DNA from: Halomonas sp.
GTDB taxonomy: Bacteria > Pseudomonadota > Gammaproteobacteria > Pseudomonadales > Halomonadaceae
Assembly (NCBI RefSeq): GCF_007625055.1
Contig: NZ_VMQS01000001.1
Span: forward strand, 1-32,039
Reading direction: 5' to 3'
Length of the DNA stretch: 32,039 bases
Positions 8,297-17,987 of this stretch are shown piece by piece. Numbering within the stretch: the stretch's first letter is position 1; the number at the start of each line of letters is the position of its first letter. A program made the translations under genes and the position numbers. The notes beneath the pieces were generated by a model. It had not been told where the DNA came from. It did no database searches and saw nothing but the letters and a program-made list of their open reading frames with translations.

Positions 8297-9436
8297 TCAG
8301 TCAGAGGCAATGACATTACGTCGTTTGCAGTGCTGTTCATTGAGCGCCCAGGCTACGTGTTCGCGCACCAGGGCACTGGGGTAACTGCGGCGTGCCCATA
8401 GCGCGGCTTCGATTGCCGCGCTCCAGGGAGCGTTGCCCAGCGCCACGGCAATATTGCGCAGCCAGCGCTGATAGCCTATGCGCCGAATCGCACTACCGGC
8501 TGTCTTGTCCAGAAATTCAGCTTCGCTCCAGGCAAACAAGGTGAGTAGCTCGGCTCGTTCGAGCTGGTGGCGAGGTTGGAAATCGGTTTCCTGCGTGGGC
8601 TGTGCAAAGCGTGTGAATGGGCAGAAAAGCTGGCAGTCATCGCAACCGTAGATGCGATTGCCAATGGAACGACGCAGGTGTTCAGGAATTGCCTCATGCA
8701 GTTCAATGGTCAGGTAGGAGATGCACAGGCGCGAATCGACGACCTTGTCCGCCACGATAGCGCCGGTCGGGCAGGCAGTCTGGCAGGCGTTACAGCTGCC
8801 ACAATGTTCATTCTCGAACGGCGGGTCAACGGGAAGCGGCAGATCGGTATACAACTCGCCGAGAAAGAACAGTGAGCCGGCGCCAGGATTAAGCAGCATG
8901 GCGTTTTTGCCAAACCAGCCAAGTCCGGCTTTCTGGGCCAGAGCCCGCTCCATCACTGGGGCAGAGTCAACAAAGGCACGGTAGCCGATGGGCCCCACCG
9001 CCGCTTCGATTTTTTGAGCCAGTTGAGCCAGGCGTTTACGCATCAGTTTATGATAGTCGCGGCCCAGGGCGTAACGCGAAATGTAGGCATTTTCGGCGTC
9101 GTTGAGCTGCTCAATGCTCTGGGCATCCGCGGGCAAGTAATCCATTCGCGCGCAGATGACTCGTTGGGTGCCGGGCTCCAGCTCGTCAGGGCGTGTACGC
9201 CGGGTGCCGTGCTTGGCCATGAAGCCCATTTCTCCATGATAGCCCTGGGCCAGCCAGTCGTTCAGATGCTGTTCATGGGTATCCAGGTCGATATCGCTGA
9301 TACCGATCTGCTGAAACCCCAGTGCTTGCCCCCAGCGTTTGATATCGGCGGCGAGGCGGGCAAGCTGCTCAGAGGATAATGCAGGGCGCGATTGAGCCGC
9401 TGTTTCAAGGTTTGCAGGTCTGGGTGTATTCTTCAT
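8297..9436 (-). CDS. queG: epoxyqueuosine reductase (cobalamin-dependent)
   Basis: Performs the last step of queuosine synthesis, reducing epoxyqueuosine to queuosine at tRNA position 34. The two [4Fe-4S] clusters are visible: CGSCNACQTACP (Cys212, 215, 218, 222) and CDDCQLFCP (Cys265, 268, 272, probably with Cys238). The catalytic Asp is likely Asp157 in FVDSAPV. The C-terminal region looks like the HEAT-like tRNA-binding repeat. The 379-aa protein starts at the ATG at 9436. Known members use cobalamin, which links it to cobO further along. It is divergent from nnr, in the order also seen in E. coli, and its end lies close to the opposing orn. Confidence 0.95.
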   Translation of the reverse strand: MKNTPRPANLETAAQSRPALSSEQLARLAADIKRWGQALGFQQIGISDIDLDTHEQHLNDWLAQGYHGEMGFMAKHGTRRTRPDELEPGTQRVICARMDYLPADAQSIEQLNDAENAYISRYALGRDYHKLMRKRLAQLAQKIEAAVGPIGYRAFVDSAPVMERALAQKAGLGWFGKNAMLLNPGAGSLFFLGELYTDLPLPVDPPFENEHCGSCNACQTACPTGAIVADKVVDSRLCISYLTIELHEAIPEHLRRSIGNRIYGCDDCQLFCPFTRFAQPTQETDFQPRHQLERAELLTLFAWSEAEFLDKTAGSAIRRIGYQRWLRNIAVALGNAPWSAAIEAALWARRSYPSALVREHVAWALNEQHCKRRNVIASD

Positions 9437-9475
9437 GGTATGAACAGCGCAAGCATCAGGCGGTCAGAATGTACC

Positions 9476-9484
9476 TGCTATGCT
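9476..9484 (+). promoter_or_regulatory. candidate extended -10 element for the nnr operon
   Basis: TGCTATGCT is an extended -10 (TG, one base, TATGCT) in the queG-nnr divergent gap, 55 bp before nnr. No convincing -35 was found. Confidence 0.3.
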
Positions 9485-9539
9485 AACCGATTAACCCGAG
9501 TGACAACATGCACGTTGAATATTGGCTAAAGGAGCGCCC

Positions 9540-11033
9540 GTGAGTCTCTTGAATACCGCTCGATTGAGACCGCTTTACCGCGCAGACCAGGTGCGCGAAC
9601 TGGATCGTCGTACCATTGCCGGTGGCATTGATGGCTTTGCACTCATGCAACGGGCGGCTTCGAGTGCCTGGCATGGTTTTCGTGCCCGCTGGCCGCAGGT
9701 ACGCAGCATCAGTGTGATGTGTGGGAAAGGCAACAATGGGGGTGATGGCCACGTGCTGGCTGCGCTGGCGGCTCAGTCCGGTCTGAAAGTGCAGCGTATT
9801 ACCACCGCTGCGCTGGAGACGTTGGACGGTGATGCCGCCAAGGCCGCTGAACTGGCGACGGCAGCCGGTGTCGGCTGTGAACACTGGCGGCCTGGTAGCG
9901 TTTTTCACGGTGAAGTTATTGTTGATGCACTGCTTGGCACCGGCCTGCGTGGTCCGGTGGAGGGTGACTTTCGTCAGGTGATTGAGGCCATTAATCTGGC
10001 GCGCAAGCCGGTGTTGGCGATTGACATTCCTTCTGGTGTAGAAGCTGATACAGGCGCCGTGCTCGGATGTGCCACCCACTCGGACTGCACGGTGACGTTT
10101 ATTGGTGACAAGATCGGCCTCCATACCGGTGATGCCCCTGCCTACACAGGCGATATTGATTTTCGCCCGCTGGGGGTTAAATCCCAGGCGTTTCCCGATA
10201 TTCCTCCCGACGCCTGGCTGCTGGATGAGTGCCTTCTGGAAGAAGCTTTCTCACCGCGCCAGCGAATTGCCCACAAAGGGGATATGGGGCACCTTCTGGT
10301 GCTCGGGGGGGCTCCGGGGTTCGGTGGGGCTGCCCTGATCGCCTCTCAGACTGCGGCGCGCCTGGGGGCCGGCAAGGTAAGTCTTGCGACAGCACCCGAA
10401 CATACGACTGCCAGCCTGGTAAGCTGTCCTGAAGTTATGGCGCACAGTGTGCGCGGCGTGGCAGATCTGGGTGAGCTCACCCATCAGAGCAATGCCCTGG
10501 TGGTGGGGCCCGGTCTGGGGCAGGGGGCCTGGGGGCAGGCAATGCTTCAGTCGGCACTGGAAATGCCTTGCCCGCTGGTGGTCGATGCCGATGGTCTGAA
10601 CCTTCTGGCGCATTACTGGCCCGAAAAGCAGCGTGACGACTGGATATTGACACCTCATCCCGGGGAAGCTGCGCGTTTACTGGATATTACCACGGCAGCC
10701 GTACAGGAAGATCGCCCGGCGGCTGTTCGAGCGTTGCAAGAGCGCTACGGTGGTAGTGTCATTTTAAAGGGCGCTGGCACGCTGGTGGCTGGGCCCAGTG
10801 GCCTGGTGATCTGCCCATACGGTAATCCGGGAATGGCCAGTGGTGGTATGGGTGACGCCCTGAGCGGCATTCTGGGGGCACTGTTGGCACAGGGCTATAA
10901 TATTGAACAGAGTGCCTGGCTGGCGACGCTTGTGCATGCCCTGGCGGCTGACAGGGCGGCGGATGCGCAAGGTGAGCGTGGCTTGCTGGCCAGTGATCTG
11001 GCATTCTATGCACGTCAATTGATCAACCCTTGA
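9540..11033 (+). CDS. nnr: bifunctional NAD(P)HX epimerase/dehydratase
   Basis: Repairs hydrated NADH and NADPH: the N-terminal domain epimerises R-NAD(P)HX to the S form, and the C-terminal domain dehydrates S-NAD(P)HX using ADP or ATP. The epimerase signature GKGNNGGDG is at residues 62-70. The dehydratase domain starts near HKGDMGHLLVLGG (about 244) and carries TPHPGEAARLL and GMASGGMGDALSG (about 430-442). I set the start at the GTG at 9540, which has GGAG 5 nt upstream at 9531-9534; a TTG at 9522 would include that site. The 497-aa size suits the fused form. It heads the nnr-tsaE-amiB-mutL series and is divergent from queG. Confidence 0.95.
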   Translation: MSLLNTARLRPLYRADQVRELDRRTIAGGIDGFALMQRAASSAWHGFRARWPQVRSISVMCGKGNNGGDGHVLAALAAQSGLKVQRITTAALETLDGDAAKAAELATAAGVGCEHWRPGSVFHGEVIVDALLGTGLRGPVEGDFRQVIEAINLARKPVLAIDIPSGVEADTGAVLGCATHSDCTVTFIGDKIGLHTGDAPAYTGDIDFRPLGVKSQAFPDIPPDAWLLDECLLEEAFSPRQRIAHKGDMGHLLVLGGAPGFGGAALIASQTAARLGAGKVSLATAPEHTTASLVSCPEVMAHSVRGVADLGELTHQSNALVVGPGLGQGAWGQAMLQSALEMPCPLVVDADGLNLLAHYWPEKQRDDWILTPHPGEAARLLDITTAAVQEDRPAAVRALQERYGGSVILKGAGTLVAGPSGLVICPYGNPGMASGGMGDALSGILGALLAQGYNIEQSAWLATLVHALAADRAADAQGERGLLASDLAFYARQLINP

Positions 11034-11045
11034 GGTTCTGGGCGT

Positions 11046-11507
11046 ATGCAACTGTCTTTGGTTGATGAGTTTCATCAAATCGCTTTTGGTGAAACATTGG
11101 GGGGAGTATTTGAAGGGCATGGCCGGGTCTATCTGGAAGGAGATCTCGGTGCCGGCAAAACAACGCTTACCCGCGGTATTCTGCGTGCCTATGGCTATCA
11201 GGGGGCGGTCAAAAGCCCGACCTATACCTTGATCGAGCCGTATGAACTGGGTGATCAGCGAATCTACCACCTGGATCTGTATCGCCTGGGGGACCCGGAA
11301 GAGCTGGAATTTATCGGTGGGCGTGATGTGCTCGACGATGACGCCCTGTGTCTGGTGGAGTGGCCAAGCCGCGGTGACGGATGGCTGCCCCGGGCAGATC
11401 TCCATATTCACCTGACCCTGGAAGGCGCGGGGCGACGGGCAACCCTTGAAGGTCTCACACAGCGCGGTCAACGATGGTTAAAAAAGTTGCCGACAGACGG
11501 TTATTAA
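11046..11507 (+). CDS. tsaE: tRNA t6A threonylcarbamoyltransferase complex ATPase TsaE
   Basis: The ATPase subunit that works with TsaB, TsaC and TsaD to place N6-threonylcarbamoyladenosine at position 37 of ANN-decoding tRNAs. The Walker A motif GDLGAGKT is at residues 32-39. The family block KSPTYTLIEPY is followed by HLDLYRL, and LVEWP lies near residue 107. At 153 aa it has the normal length. It begins 12 nt after nnr, with GAGG at 11032-11035 overlapping the nnr stop, so the two are co-transcribed. The partners TsaB, TsaC and TsaD are not in this window. Confidence 0.95.
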   Translation: MQLSLVDEFHQIAFGETLGGVFEGHGRVYLEGDLGAGKTTLTRGILRAYGYQGAVKSPTYTLIEPYELGDQRIYHLDLYRLGDPEELEFIGGRDVLDDDALCLVEWPSRGDGWLPRADLHIHLTLEGAGRRATLEGLTQRGQRWLKKLPTDGY

Positions 11508-11611
11508 AAATTTATCAATTTATTCAGCAGGTCTTTCAGGCCTGGGTTGGTCGATGTTACGGCATTGTTCGGACATAACCATTGATCAGTCAATCCACGT
11601 AGTGAGTCGTT

Positions 11612-13084
11612 ATGAATCAGCGGTGGTCGTACAAAAGGAGGGGGAGGTGCCAACCAGCCGGCGTCTGTCTGGTGTGGCTGCTGTTATCCATCACCGGCAA
11701 GGTGCTGGCGGCTGATGTTGAAAGCCTGCGCCTGTGGGCGGCACCTGATCATGCACGCCTGGTATTTGATCTTTCCGGTGCAGGCAACGCCACTCTGTTT
11801 GAACTGGAGTCGCCCAACCGCCTGGTGATTGATCTGGATGACAGTCAACTGGAAACGGATATCAGTACCCTCCCACTTGAAGGCAGTGCTATCTCGAGTA
11901 TTCGTAGTGGTGTCCGTAACGGCAAGGACCTGCGCATCGTTCTGGATCTTGATCGGGAAGTATCGCCACGTCATTTCATGCTGCCACCCAATGATCAGTA
12001 TGGTCATCGTTTTGTGGTGGACCTTGAATATCCTGGAGAGGCGCCGGTAGAAAATCCGATTGACCCAATAGAGGCGCTGGTTCGTGAGCAGGAAATTGAA
12101 GCTCAGCGCGCCAGGGCTGAAGCGGCTGTCAGCGGAACGCCATCCACACCCTCCGACGAAATGGTCAATCGTGAAGCGCAGCCACATCCCCGCAGGGATA
12201 TCATCATTGCCGTCGATCCCGGTCACGGTGGAGAAGACCCGGGTGCTATCGGGCCCAAGGGAACCCGGGAAAAGGATATAGTCCTGCAGATCAGCCAGCG
12301 CCTGGCGGCGCAAATTAACGCGGCACCCGGGTTCCGGGCAGTGATGATCCGTGACGGCGATTATTATATTGGTTTGCGCCAACGTACTCAGCTGGCACGC
12401 GACCAGAAAGCTGATTTTTTTGTATCCATCCATGCAGACGCCTTTACCAGCCCTCGCCCTAATGGCAGCTCCGTGTACGCGCTTTCTCAACGCGGGGCTA
12501 CTTCTGAAACGGCTCAATGGTTGGCGGACAGTGAAAACCGGGCTGACCTGATCGGAGGCGTCGATGGTAGCCTGTCGTTAAGGGACAAGGATCATGTGTT
12601 ACGCGGCGTACTGCTGGATCTGACGATGACAGCCACTCTAAACGATTCATTGTCGATCGGTGGTCAAGTACTTGACCAGTTGGGTAGAGTCAACCGTCTC
12701 CACAAGTCGCGGGTTGAGCAGGCCGGTTTCATGGTGCTCAAGTCGCCAGACATTCCTTCCCTGCTGATTGAGGCCGGGTTTATTTCCAACCCTGAGGAGG
12801 AACGCCGCCTGAAAACTGATCAGCATCAGGAGAATATTGCGACAGCGGTATTTAATGGCCTGCTCGCTCACTTTGAAAGTAACCCCCCACCCACCAGCCT
12901 CCTGGCCTGGCAGCGGGATAATCAGCGTCGCCCGGATGGCAACGAATACCGTATCGAAACGGGAGATACGCTTTCTGCCATTGCGGCTCGTCACGGGGTG
13001 CCGCTTTCCAGGTTAAAACAGGCCAATAACCTCAATGGCGATGTGATCCGCGTTGGGCAGGTACTGCGAATACCACGCTCCTGA
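11612..13084 (+). CDS. amiB: N-acetylmuramoyl-L-alanine amidase with LysM domain
   Basis: A periplasmic zinc amidase that cuts the stem peptide from muramic acid in peptidoglycan, mainly at division septa. The layout of the 490-aa protein is: a signal peptide (basic residues 1-12, hydrophobic 17-29, likely cut after VLA33), an AMIN domain (about 34-138), a charged linker, an Amidase_3 domain (about 197-420) and one LysM peptidoglycan-binding motif (about 445-488). Zinc ligands are probably His205 (DPGHGG), Glu220 (TREKD) and His274 (SIHAD), with catalytic Glu387 (IEAGFISN). Its place between tsaE and mutL is the amiB position of E. coli; AmiC has a similar layout, so the letter rests on synteny. 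The ribosome site is weak. I see no clear element in the 104-bp gap after tsaE. Confidence 0.92.
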   Translation: MNQRWSYKRRGRCQPAGVCLVWLLLSITGKVLAADVESLRLWAAPDHARLVFDLSGAGNATLFELESPNRLVIDLDDSQLETDISTLPLEGSAISSIRSGVRNGKDLRIVLDLDREVSPRHFMLPPNDQYGHRFVVDLEYPGEAPVENPIDPIEALVREQEIEAQRARAEAAVSGTPSTPSDEMVNREAQPHPRRDIIIAVDPGHGGEDPGAIGPKGTREKDIVLQISQRLAAQINAAPGFRAVMIRDGDYYIGLRQRTQLARDQKADFFVSIHADAFTSPRPNGSSVYALSQRGATSETAQWLADSENRADLIGGVDGSLSLRDKDHVLRGVLLDLTMTATLNDSLSIGGQVLDQLGRVNRLHKSRVEQAGFMVLKSPDIPSLLIEAGFISNPEEERRLKTDQHQENIATAVFNGLLAHFESNPPPTSLLAWQRDNQRRPDGNEYRIETGDTLSAIAARHGVPLSRLKQANNLNGDVIRVGQVLRIPRS

Positions 13085-13200
13085 GCTGCCCAGCCTGATC
13101 ATACAGCTGTGTGCATTGCGCCTTTGCTAGCGTTTTTCGAAAAGTCTGATCAGGTGGACGATATGCTGGGAAGCCAGCCGGGTAAGGCTTTAAACACGAG

Positions 13201-15207
13201 GTGACTGTGTCAGATACTCACTTGGCGTCCGAAGCGTCAACGTCTTTCGCTCGCATCCAGGTACTGGATACGCGTCTTGCCAACCAGATTGCCGCTGGCG
13301 AAGTGGTCGAACGCCCAGCGTCAGTCACCAAGGAGTTGATCGAGAACGCCATTGATGCCGGTAGCCATCGTATTGAGGTGGATATTGAGCAGGGGGGCGC
13401 TCGCCTGATCAAGGTGCGTGATGACGGTATTGGCATTGGCCAGCAGGATTTGCCACTGGCCTTGGCGCGACACGCCACCAGCAAGATTGGCAGTCTCGAG
13501 GATCTGGAGGGTGTAAGTTCTCTGGGTTTTCGTGGTGAGGCATTGGCGTCAATCAGTTCTGTTTCACGCCTTGAGTTGGTGTCGAACGCATCTGAAGACC
13601 CTACGGACGGTTGGCGCGTGGTGGCAGAGGGGCGCAGTATGGAAGCGCGGGTTTCACCGGCGCCTCATCCGCGGGGTACCAGCGTCAGCGTTCGTGACCT
13701 TTTCTTCAATACGCCGGCAAGACGCAAGTTTCTGCGTACGGAAAAAACCGAGTTTGGTCACGTGGAAGAGGCGTTCCGTCGTCAAGCGCTTTCACGCTAT
13801 GACATTGGCTGGGTGCTTAGGCATAACCAGAAAGTGGTGCACCAGCTGCCCTCAACAGATTCTTCTGCATCTCGTGAGCGCCGGATTGCTTCTCTGTTGG
13901 GGCGTAATTTTATAGAACATGCCCGCTATATCGAACGTCAGGCCGGTTCAGTGCGCCTGTCCGGCTGGGTGGGCCTACCGACTCATTCTCGTTCCCAGGC
14001 GGATCAACAATACTTCTTTGTGAACGGCCGCGTCGTGCGCGATCGCCTGGTGGCTCATGCCGTGCGTCAGGCGTATCGGGATGTGCTCTACAACGGTCGT
14101 CATCCGGTTTTCGTGCTGTATCTGGATCTCGATCCAGACGTCGTGGATGTCAATGTTCACCCGACAAAGCATGAAGTGCGTTTTCGTGATGGCCGCATGG
14201 TGCATGATTTCCTGTATTCCAGTCTTCACCACTGCCTGGCGCATACGCAACCTCAAGAAGCGGATGAGCCTCAAGGCGTCGATCATCAGGACAGTGATAG
14301 GCATGCTGTTGGCAACCAACGCATGGAAGCAGGTGGCGGCCAGCCAGGGGCTGACTCCCAAGAGGGTGACGGAATTACCCAGGCAGCGCCGGAGGCCCGT
14401 TGGGAGCAGCAGGGTATGGCGCTGTCTTCGCATGGCCAACGTCACCCCGGCGCGGCGCGTGTGCGACGTTTCATGCAAGGCTACCAGGCACTGCATCCTG
14501 ACCATGAGGCTGCCTTGTTGACGCCTCAAGGCAAGGCGTCGGAACATCCAACACCTGACTCAGGGCAAGAGGTCAATGAACAGCCCTTGGCCAATCTGAT
14601 GCCTGTTGAAGACCCGACCGCCGCACCGCCTCTTGGCTATGCGCTGGGTCAGTTACATGGCGTCTATATCCTTGCCCAGAATCAGGAAGGGCTGGTGCTG
14701 GTGGATATGCATGCTGCCCATGAGCGGATTGTCTATGAGCGAATGAAAACCCAGTGGGGTCAAAACGGTATTGATACTCAACCACTTCTGGTGCCCGTTT
14801 CACTGGCAGCCAGCCGAGGTGAAGTCGCTACGGTAGAAAGCGAGCACGAGGCGATTGCGCAACTGGGGATAGAAATAGATATTGCCGGGCCTGAAACCCT
14901 GTTGGTGCGTCAATTGCCTGCGTTACTGGCCAATGCTGACCCTGAGCCGCTGGTGCGTCGCCTGCTGGATGAACTGGCGCGTTTCGGGCGTTCACATCAG
15001 GTAGAGGCACGCATTCAGGCGTTGCTTTCCACAATGGCCTGTCATGGCAGTGTACGCGCCAACCGCAGGCTGACGCTGGATGAAATGAATGCCTTGCTGC
15101 GTGATATGGAAACTACTGAGCGAAGTGATCAATGTAATCACGGACGTCCGACCTGGACCCAGATGAATATGAAAGCCCTTGATAGACTGTTTTTGCGTGG
15201 GCAGTGA
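13201..15207 (+). CDS. mutL: DNA mismatch repair protein MutL, endonuclease-motif type
   Basis: The GHKL ATPase that links MutS mismatch recognition to strand removal. N-terminal motifs include [26 protein letters not shown] and [11 protein letters not shown] variable linker (roughly residues 340-470) precedes the C-terminal dimerisation domain. That domain contains [12 protein letters not shown] near 502-513, ACHGSVRAN near 613 and CNHGRP near 645. These correspond to the metal-binding motifs of MutL proteins with intrinsic nicking activity, which E. coli MutL lacks. The 668-aa size fits. GTG at 13201 is taken as start, but a GTG six bases on (MSDTHLAS) is about equally likely. The 116 bp after amiB contain no clear terminator, so read-through is likely. 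Confidence 0.95.
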   Translation: MTVSDTHLASEASTSFARIQVLDTRLANQIAAGEVVERPASVTKELIENAIDAGSHRIEVDIEQGGARLIKVRDDGIGIGQQDLPLALARHATSKIGSLEDLEGVSSLGFRGEALASISSVSRLELVSNASEDPTDGWRVVAEGRSMEARVSPAPHPRGTSVSVRDLFFNTPARRKFLRTEKTEFGHVEEAFRRQALSRYDIGWVLRHNQKVVHQLPSTDSSASRERRIASLLGRNFIEHARYIERQAGSVRLSGWVGLPTHSRSQADQQYFFVNGRVVRDRLVAHAVRQAYRDVLYNGRHPVFVLYLDLDPDVVDVNVHPTKHEVRFRDGRMVHDFLYSSLHHCLAHTQPQEADEPQGVDHQDSDRHAVGNQRMEAGGGQPGADSQEGDGITQAAPEARWEQQGMALSSHGQRHPGAARVRRFMQGYQALHPDHEAALLTPQGKASEHPTPDSGQEVNEQPLANLMPVEDPTAAPPLGYALGQLHGVYILAQNQEGLVLVDMHAAHERIVYERMKTQWGQNGIDTQPLLVPVSLAASRGEVATVESEHEAIAQLGIEIDIAGPETLLVRQLPALLANADPEPLVRRLLDELARFGRSHQVEARIQALLSTMACHGSVRANRRLTLDEMNALLRDMETTERSDQCNHGRPTWTQMNMKALDRLFLRGQ

Positions 15208-15242
15208 TTTTTTCGATCAATATCATCCAACAGGGTCAATGC

Positions 15243-16181
15243 ATGATTGATGAACGCCCGCTGGCGCTTTTTCTGATGGGTCCGACAGCCGCAGGTAAAA
15301 CCGAAGCGGCCATGGCGCTCCACGATCAATGTGGCTGTGAATTGATCAGCGTGGACTCTGCCATGGTATACCGCGGGCTGGATATTGGTAGCGCTAAACC
15401 CAGTCCTGAAGAGCTCAGGCGTGCGCCGCACCGCCTGATTGATATACGCGATCCTGCAGACACTTATTCGGCAGCGGATTTTCGCACGGACGCGCTGCAA
15501 GAGATGCGACAAATAAGCGCATCTGGCAAGGTGCCGCTGCTGGTGGGTGGCACCATGCTTTACTTTAAACATCTGCTGGAGGGCGTTGGAAACCTGCCAT
15601 CGTCTTCACCCGAAGTGCGCGCTGAACTTGAGCAGGTATTGGCCAATGATGGCCTGGCAGCTTTACATGCCCGACTAATGCAGGTGGACCCGATCGCTGG
15701 GCAGCGCATACACCCCAATGACCCGCAACGAACACTGCGGGCGCTTGAGGTGTATCTGCTAGCGGGGCGGCCAATGAGCGAGCTCTGGGATGAACAGATG
15801 GTGACACCTTTCCCCTGGCGAGTGGTCACCTTGGTGTTGGCACCTGAAGAGCGCAGTTTTTTGCACCAACGCATTGCCTTGCGTTTTCGACAAATGTTGG
15901 CAGAGGGCTTGATTGATGAGGTGAGTGCCCTCAGAAAGCGTAATGACCTTCATGCTGGTCTACCCGCCTTGAAAAGCGTCGGGTATCGTCAGGTTTGGGA
16001 GCACCTTGAGGGTCGCTACGACAGAAGGCGTCTTGAGGAGCAGGGTATCATCGCGACCCGCCAGCTAGCCAAACGTCAGTTGACCTGGTTGCGAAGTTGG
16101 AAAAACGCCTGCTGGTTTAACATTCAGAAGGCTGACACACTTGATAAGATGCTGAAACTCGTGCGTGAAAGCAGTGCTTAG
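15243..16181 (+). CDS. miaA: tRNA dimethylallyltransferase
   Basis: Adds a dimethylallyl group to N6 of A37 in tRNAs reading UNN codons. The P-loop GPTAAGKT is at residues 13-20, followed by the DSAMVYRGLDIGSAKP block and VGGTMLYF. The C-terminal part holds the conserved LKSVGYRQVWEHL and ATRQLAKRQLTWLR. I chose the ATG at 15243 (MIDERPLALF), giving 312 aa, with a weak AGGG just upstream. The frame opens earlier, at 15204, but those 13 residues would overlap the end of mutL and do not look like the family. It sits 35 bp after mutL. Confidence 0.96.
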   Translation: MIDERPLALFLMGPTAAGKTEAAMALHDQCGCELISVDSAMVYRGLDIGSAKPSPEELRRAPHRLIDIRDPADTYSAADFRTDALQEMRQISASGKVPLLVGGTMLYFKHLLEGVGNLPSSSPEVRAELEQVLANDGLAALHARLMQVDPIAGQRIHPNDPQRTLRALEVYLLAGRPMSELWDEQMVTPFPWRVVTLVLAPEERSFLHQRIALRFRQMLAEGLIDEVSALRKRNDLHAGLPALKSVGYRQVWEHLEGRYDRRRLEEQGIIATRQLAKRQLTWLRSWKNACWFNIQKADTLDKMLKLVRESSA

Positions 16182-16289
16182 CGTAAGATAGTTAATTCAT
16201 GGCTGGTTTTTTTTAAGCGGTTTTTACGACGGCTTATTGAGAAAGCTTTTCGAAGGGTCATGCGACAGCAGGCCGTTCGGGTAACAAGA

Positions 16290-16319
16290 TTGTGGTGTGT
16301 CCAGGTGACATGCCTTAAA
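16290..16319 (+). promoter_or_regulatory. candidate hfq promoter
   Basis: TTGTGG (16290-16295) and CTTAAA (16314-16319) with 18 bp spacing lie 35 bp before the hfq start, within the 173-bp miaA-hfq gap. hfq commonly has promoters of its own in addition to read-through from miaA; this match is weak. Confidence 0.25.
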
Positions 16320-16354
16320 TAACCAACCCCAACGACAGTTTTAGGGAGAGTAAC

Positions 16355-16600
16355 ATGTCCAAAGGGCAGTCCCTTCAAGACCCATACTTGAACATCTTGC
16401 GCAAGGAGCGCATTCCGGTCTCCATCTTCTTGGTGAACGGCATTAAGCTGCAGGGCCAGATCGAATCCTTTGATCAGTTTGTGATCCTGTTGCGCAACAC
16501 CGTCAGTCAGATGGTTTACAAGCACGCCATATCGACCGTCGTGCCTTCACGTAATGTACGTCTGCCAGTGCAGGATCCGGCAGCAGAATCAGAAGACTAG
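16355..16600 (+). CDS. hfq: RNA chaperone Hfq
   Basis: A hexameric Sm-like protein that pairs small RNAs with mRNAs. The first 65 residues are nearly the textbook sequence: Gln8 and Asp9 at the start, [16 protein letters not shown] in the middle, and YKHAIS (Tyr55, Lys56, His57) forming the proximal U-binding site. The tail is short and acidic (81 aa in total, against 102 in E. coli), as in Pseudomonas and halophiles. A good ribosome site, AGGGAGAG, lies just before the ATG at 16355. It lies between miaA and hflX, the usual order. Confidence 0.98.
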   Translation: MSKGQSLQDPYLNILRKERIPVSIFLVNGIKLQGQIESFDQFVILLRNTVSQMVYKHAISTVVPSRNVRLPVQDPAAESED

Positions 16601-16637
16601 AGCCTTGAGTTCGGTCAGCCAACCTATGAGGTATTGA

Positions 16638-17948
16638 TTGTTTTTTGAGCGCCCAGATGCCGGTGAAACGGCAGTTCTTGTTCATGTTGATTTTCATGAT
16701 GATCAGGCACGCGAAGACGCCGGTGAGTTCCTGGAGCTTGTGCGTTCTGCTGGTGCCGAAGCGGCAACACTGCTGACTGCCAGTCGCAATCGGCCTGACT
16801 CGCGCACCTTTATCGGTACGGGCAAGCTCGATGAACTGCGGTCAATGCTTGCCGCTCATCGCGCTGAGCTGGTGATATTCAATCATGGATTAAGCCCCTC
16901 CCAGCAGCGTAATCTTGAGCACGAACTCAAATGTCGTGTTCTTGATCGCACTGGACTTATTCTGGACATCTTTGCCCAGCGTGCTCGCACCCACGAGGGT
17001 AAGCTTCAGGTTGAACTTGCTCAGCTTGAATATATGTCGACTCGCCTGGTGCGTGGATGGACACACCTGGAACGCCAGAAAGGGGGTATCGGTCTACGTG
17101 GTCCAGGTGAAACCCAGCTGGAAACGGACCGTCGCCTGCTGCGTGGTCGTATCAAGTCGATTCATAAACGTCTTGATAAAGTACGCAGCCAGCGTGAACA
17201 GAATCGCCGTGCCCGTTCACGGGCCGAGATTCATAGTGTCTCGCTGGTGGGATACACCAATGCGGGCAAGTCAACGCTTTTTAATGCGCTGACAGATGCT
17301 CATGTCTATGCAGCGGATCAACTATTTGCCACCCTTGACCCGACGCTGCGGCGTCTGGAAATTGACGATGTGGGGCCGGTGGTAATGGCGGATACAGTCG
17401 GGTTTATCCGTCATCTGCCGCACAAGCTGGTAGAAGCCTTCCAGGCCACCCTGCAGGAAGCTGCCGAAGCCTCATTACTGGTGCACGTAATTGACGCTGC
17501 GGATCCTGATCGTGACCTGAACGTGGAGCAGGTCAACAGCGTTCTGAAAGAAATTGGCGCTGACGATGTTCCCATGCTTAAGGTAATGAACAAGATTGAC
17601 CAACTGGATAGCGCCCCGAGGATCGAGCGCGATGGCAATGGAATGCCGGAAGTGGTATGGCTATCGGCTCAGACGCGTCAGGGTCTGGCATTATTGGAGC
17701 AGGCACTGAGTGAGCGCCTGGCAGTGGATGTCATCAGTTTCTCGTTAACTCTTGAGCCAGAGCAAGGACGACTGAGAGCCGGATTGCATGACCTGAACGC
17801 GGTGCAAGAAGAAGCTTTCGACGAACAGGGGCGCTCCGTACTGAACGTCCGTCTGCCAAGGCGTGATTTCAATCAGCTGATGGCACAGACTGGCGAACAT
17901 GCCGATGCCTATCTCCCCACTGCATTACAGACATCTGTAGAATGGTGA
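16638..17948 (+). CDS. hflX: ribosome-splitting GTPase HflX
   Basis: A GTPase that binds the 50S subunit and splits stalled 70S ribosomes, for example after heat or antibiotic stress. The N-terminal HflX domain includes RTGLILDIFAQRARTHEGK and GGIGLRGPGETQLETDRR. The G domain has the P-loop GYTNAGKST (205-213), DTVGF (252-256) and NKID (318-321). The start is a TTG at 16638 with GAGG at 16628-16631, 6 nt upstream. The resulting MFFERPDAGE matches the recalled E. coli MFDRYDAGE, so a TTG start is well supported. It has 436 aa and lies 37 bp after hfq. Confidence 0.95.
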   Translation: MFFERPDAGETAVLVHVDFHDDQAREDAGEFLELVRSAGAEAATLLTASRNRPDSRTFIGTGKLDELRSMLAAHRAELVIFNHGLSPSQQRNLEHELKCRVLDRTGLILDIFAQRARTHEGKLQVELAQLEYMSTRLVRGWTHLERQKGGIGLRGPGETQLETDRRLLRGRIKSIHKRLDKVRSQREQNRRARSRAEIHSVSLVGYTNAGKSTLFNALTDAHVYAADQLFATLDPTLRRLEIDDVGPVVMADTVGFIRHLPHKLVEAFQATLQEAAEASLLVHVIDAADPDRDLNVEQVNSVLKEIGADDVPMLKVMNKIDQLDSAPRIERDGNGMPEVVWLSAQTRQGLALLEQALSERLAVDVISFSLTLEPEQGRLRAGLHDLNAVQEEAFDEQGRSVLNVRLPRRDFNQLMAQTGEHADAYLPTALQTSVEW

Positions 17949-17959
17949 GTACAACTTCC

Positions 17960-17987
17960 TTTGTCATTTGTATTAGAATGGTATAAG
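17960..17987 (+). promoter_or_regulatory. candidate promoter for hflK-hflC
   Basis: An extended -10 (TG at 17979-17980, then TATAAG at 17982-17987) lies 16 bp after TTTGTC (17960-17965). It is in the 149-bp A/T-rich gap after hflX, 110 bp before hflK, and would allow hflKC expression apart from the upstream run. Confidence 0.45.

Noticed and set aside
11612..11710. Twin-arginine (Tat) signal in AmiB
   Set aside because: The KRRGRC sequence lacks the S/T-RR-x-F-L-K pattern; a Sec-type signal explains the hydrophobic core and VLA cleavage site.
13094..13155. CCTGATCA and TGATCAGG inverted pair between amiB and mutL
   Set aside because: Only 8 bp, 46 nt apart, and built on the self-complementary TGATCA, so it is easily expected by chance.
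16182..16354. Terminator at the T8 run after miaA
   Set aside because: No GC-rich stem precedes the T-run near 16205-16215, so termination there is not supported.
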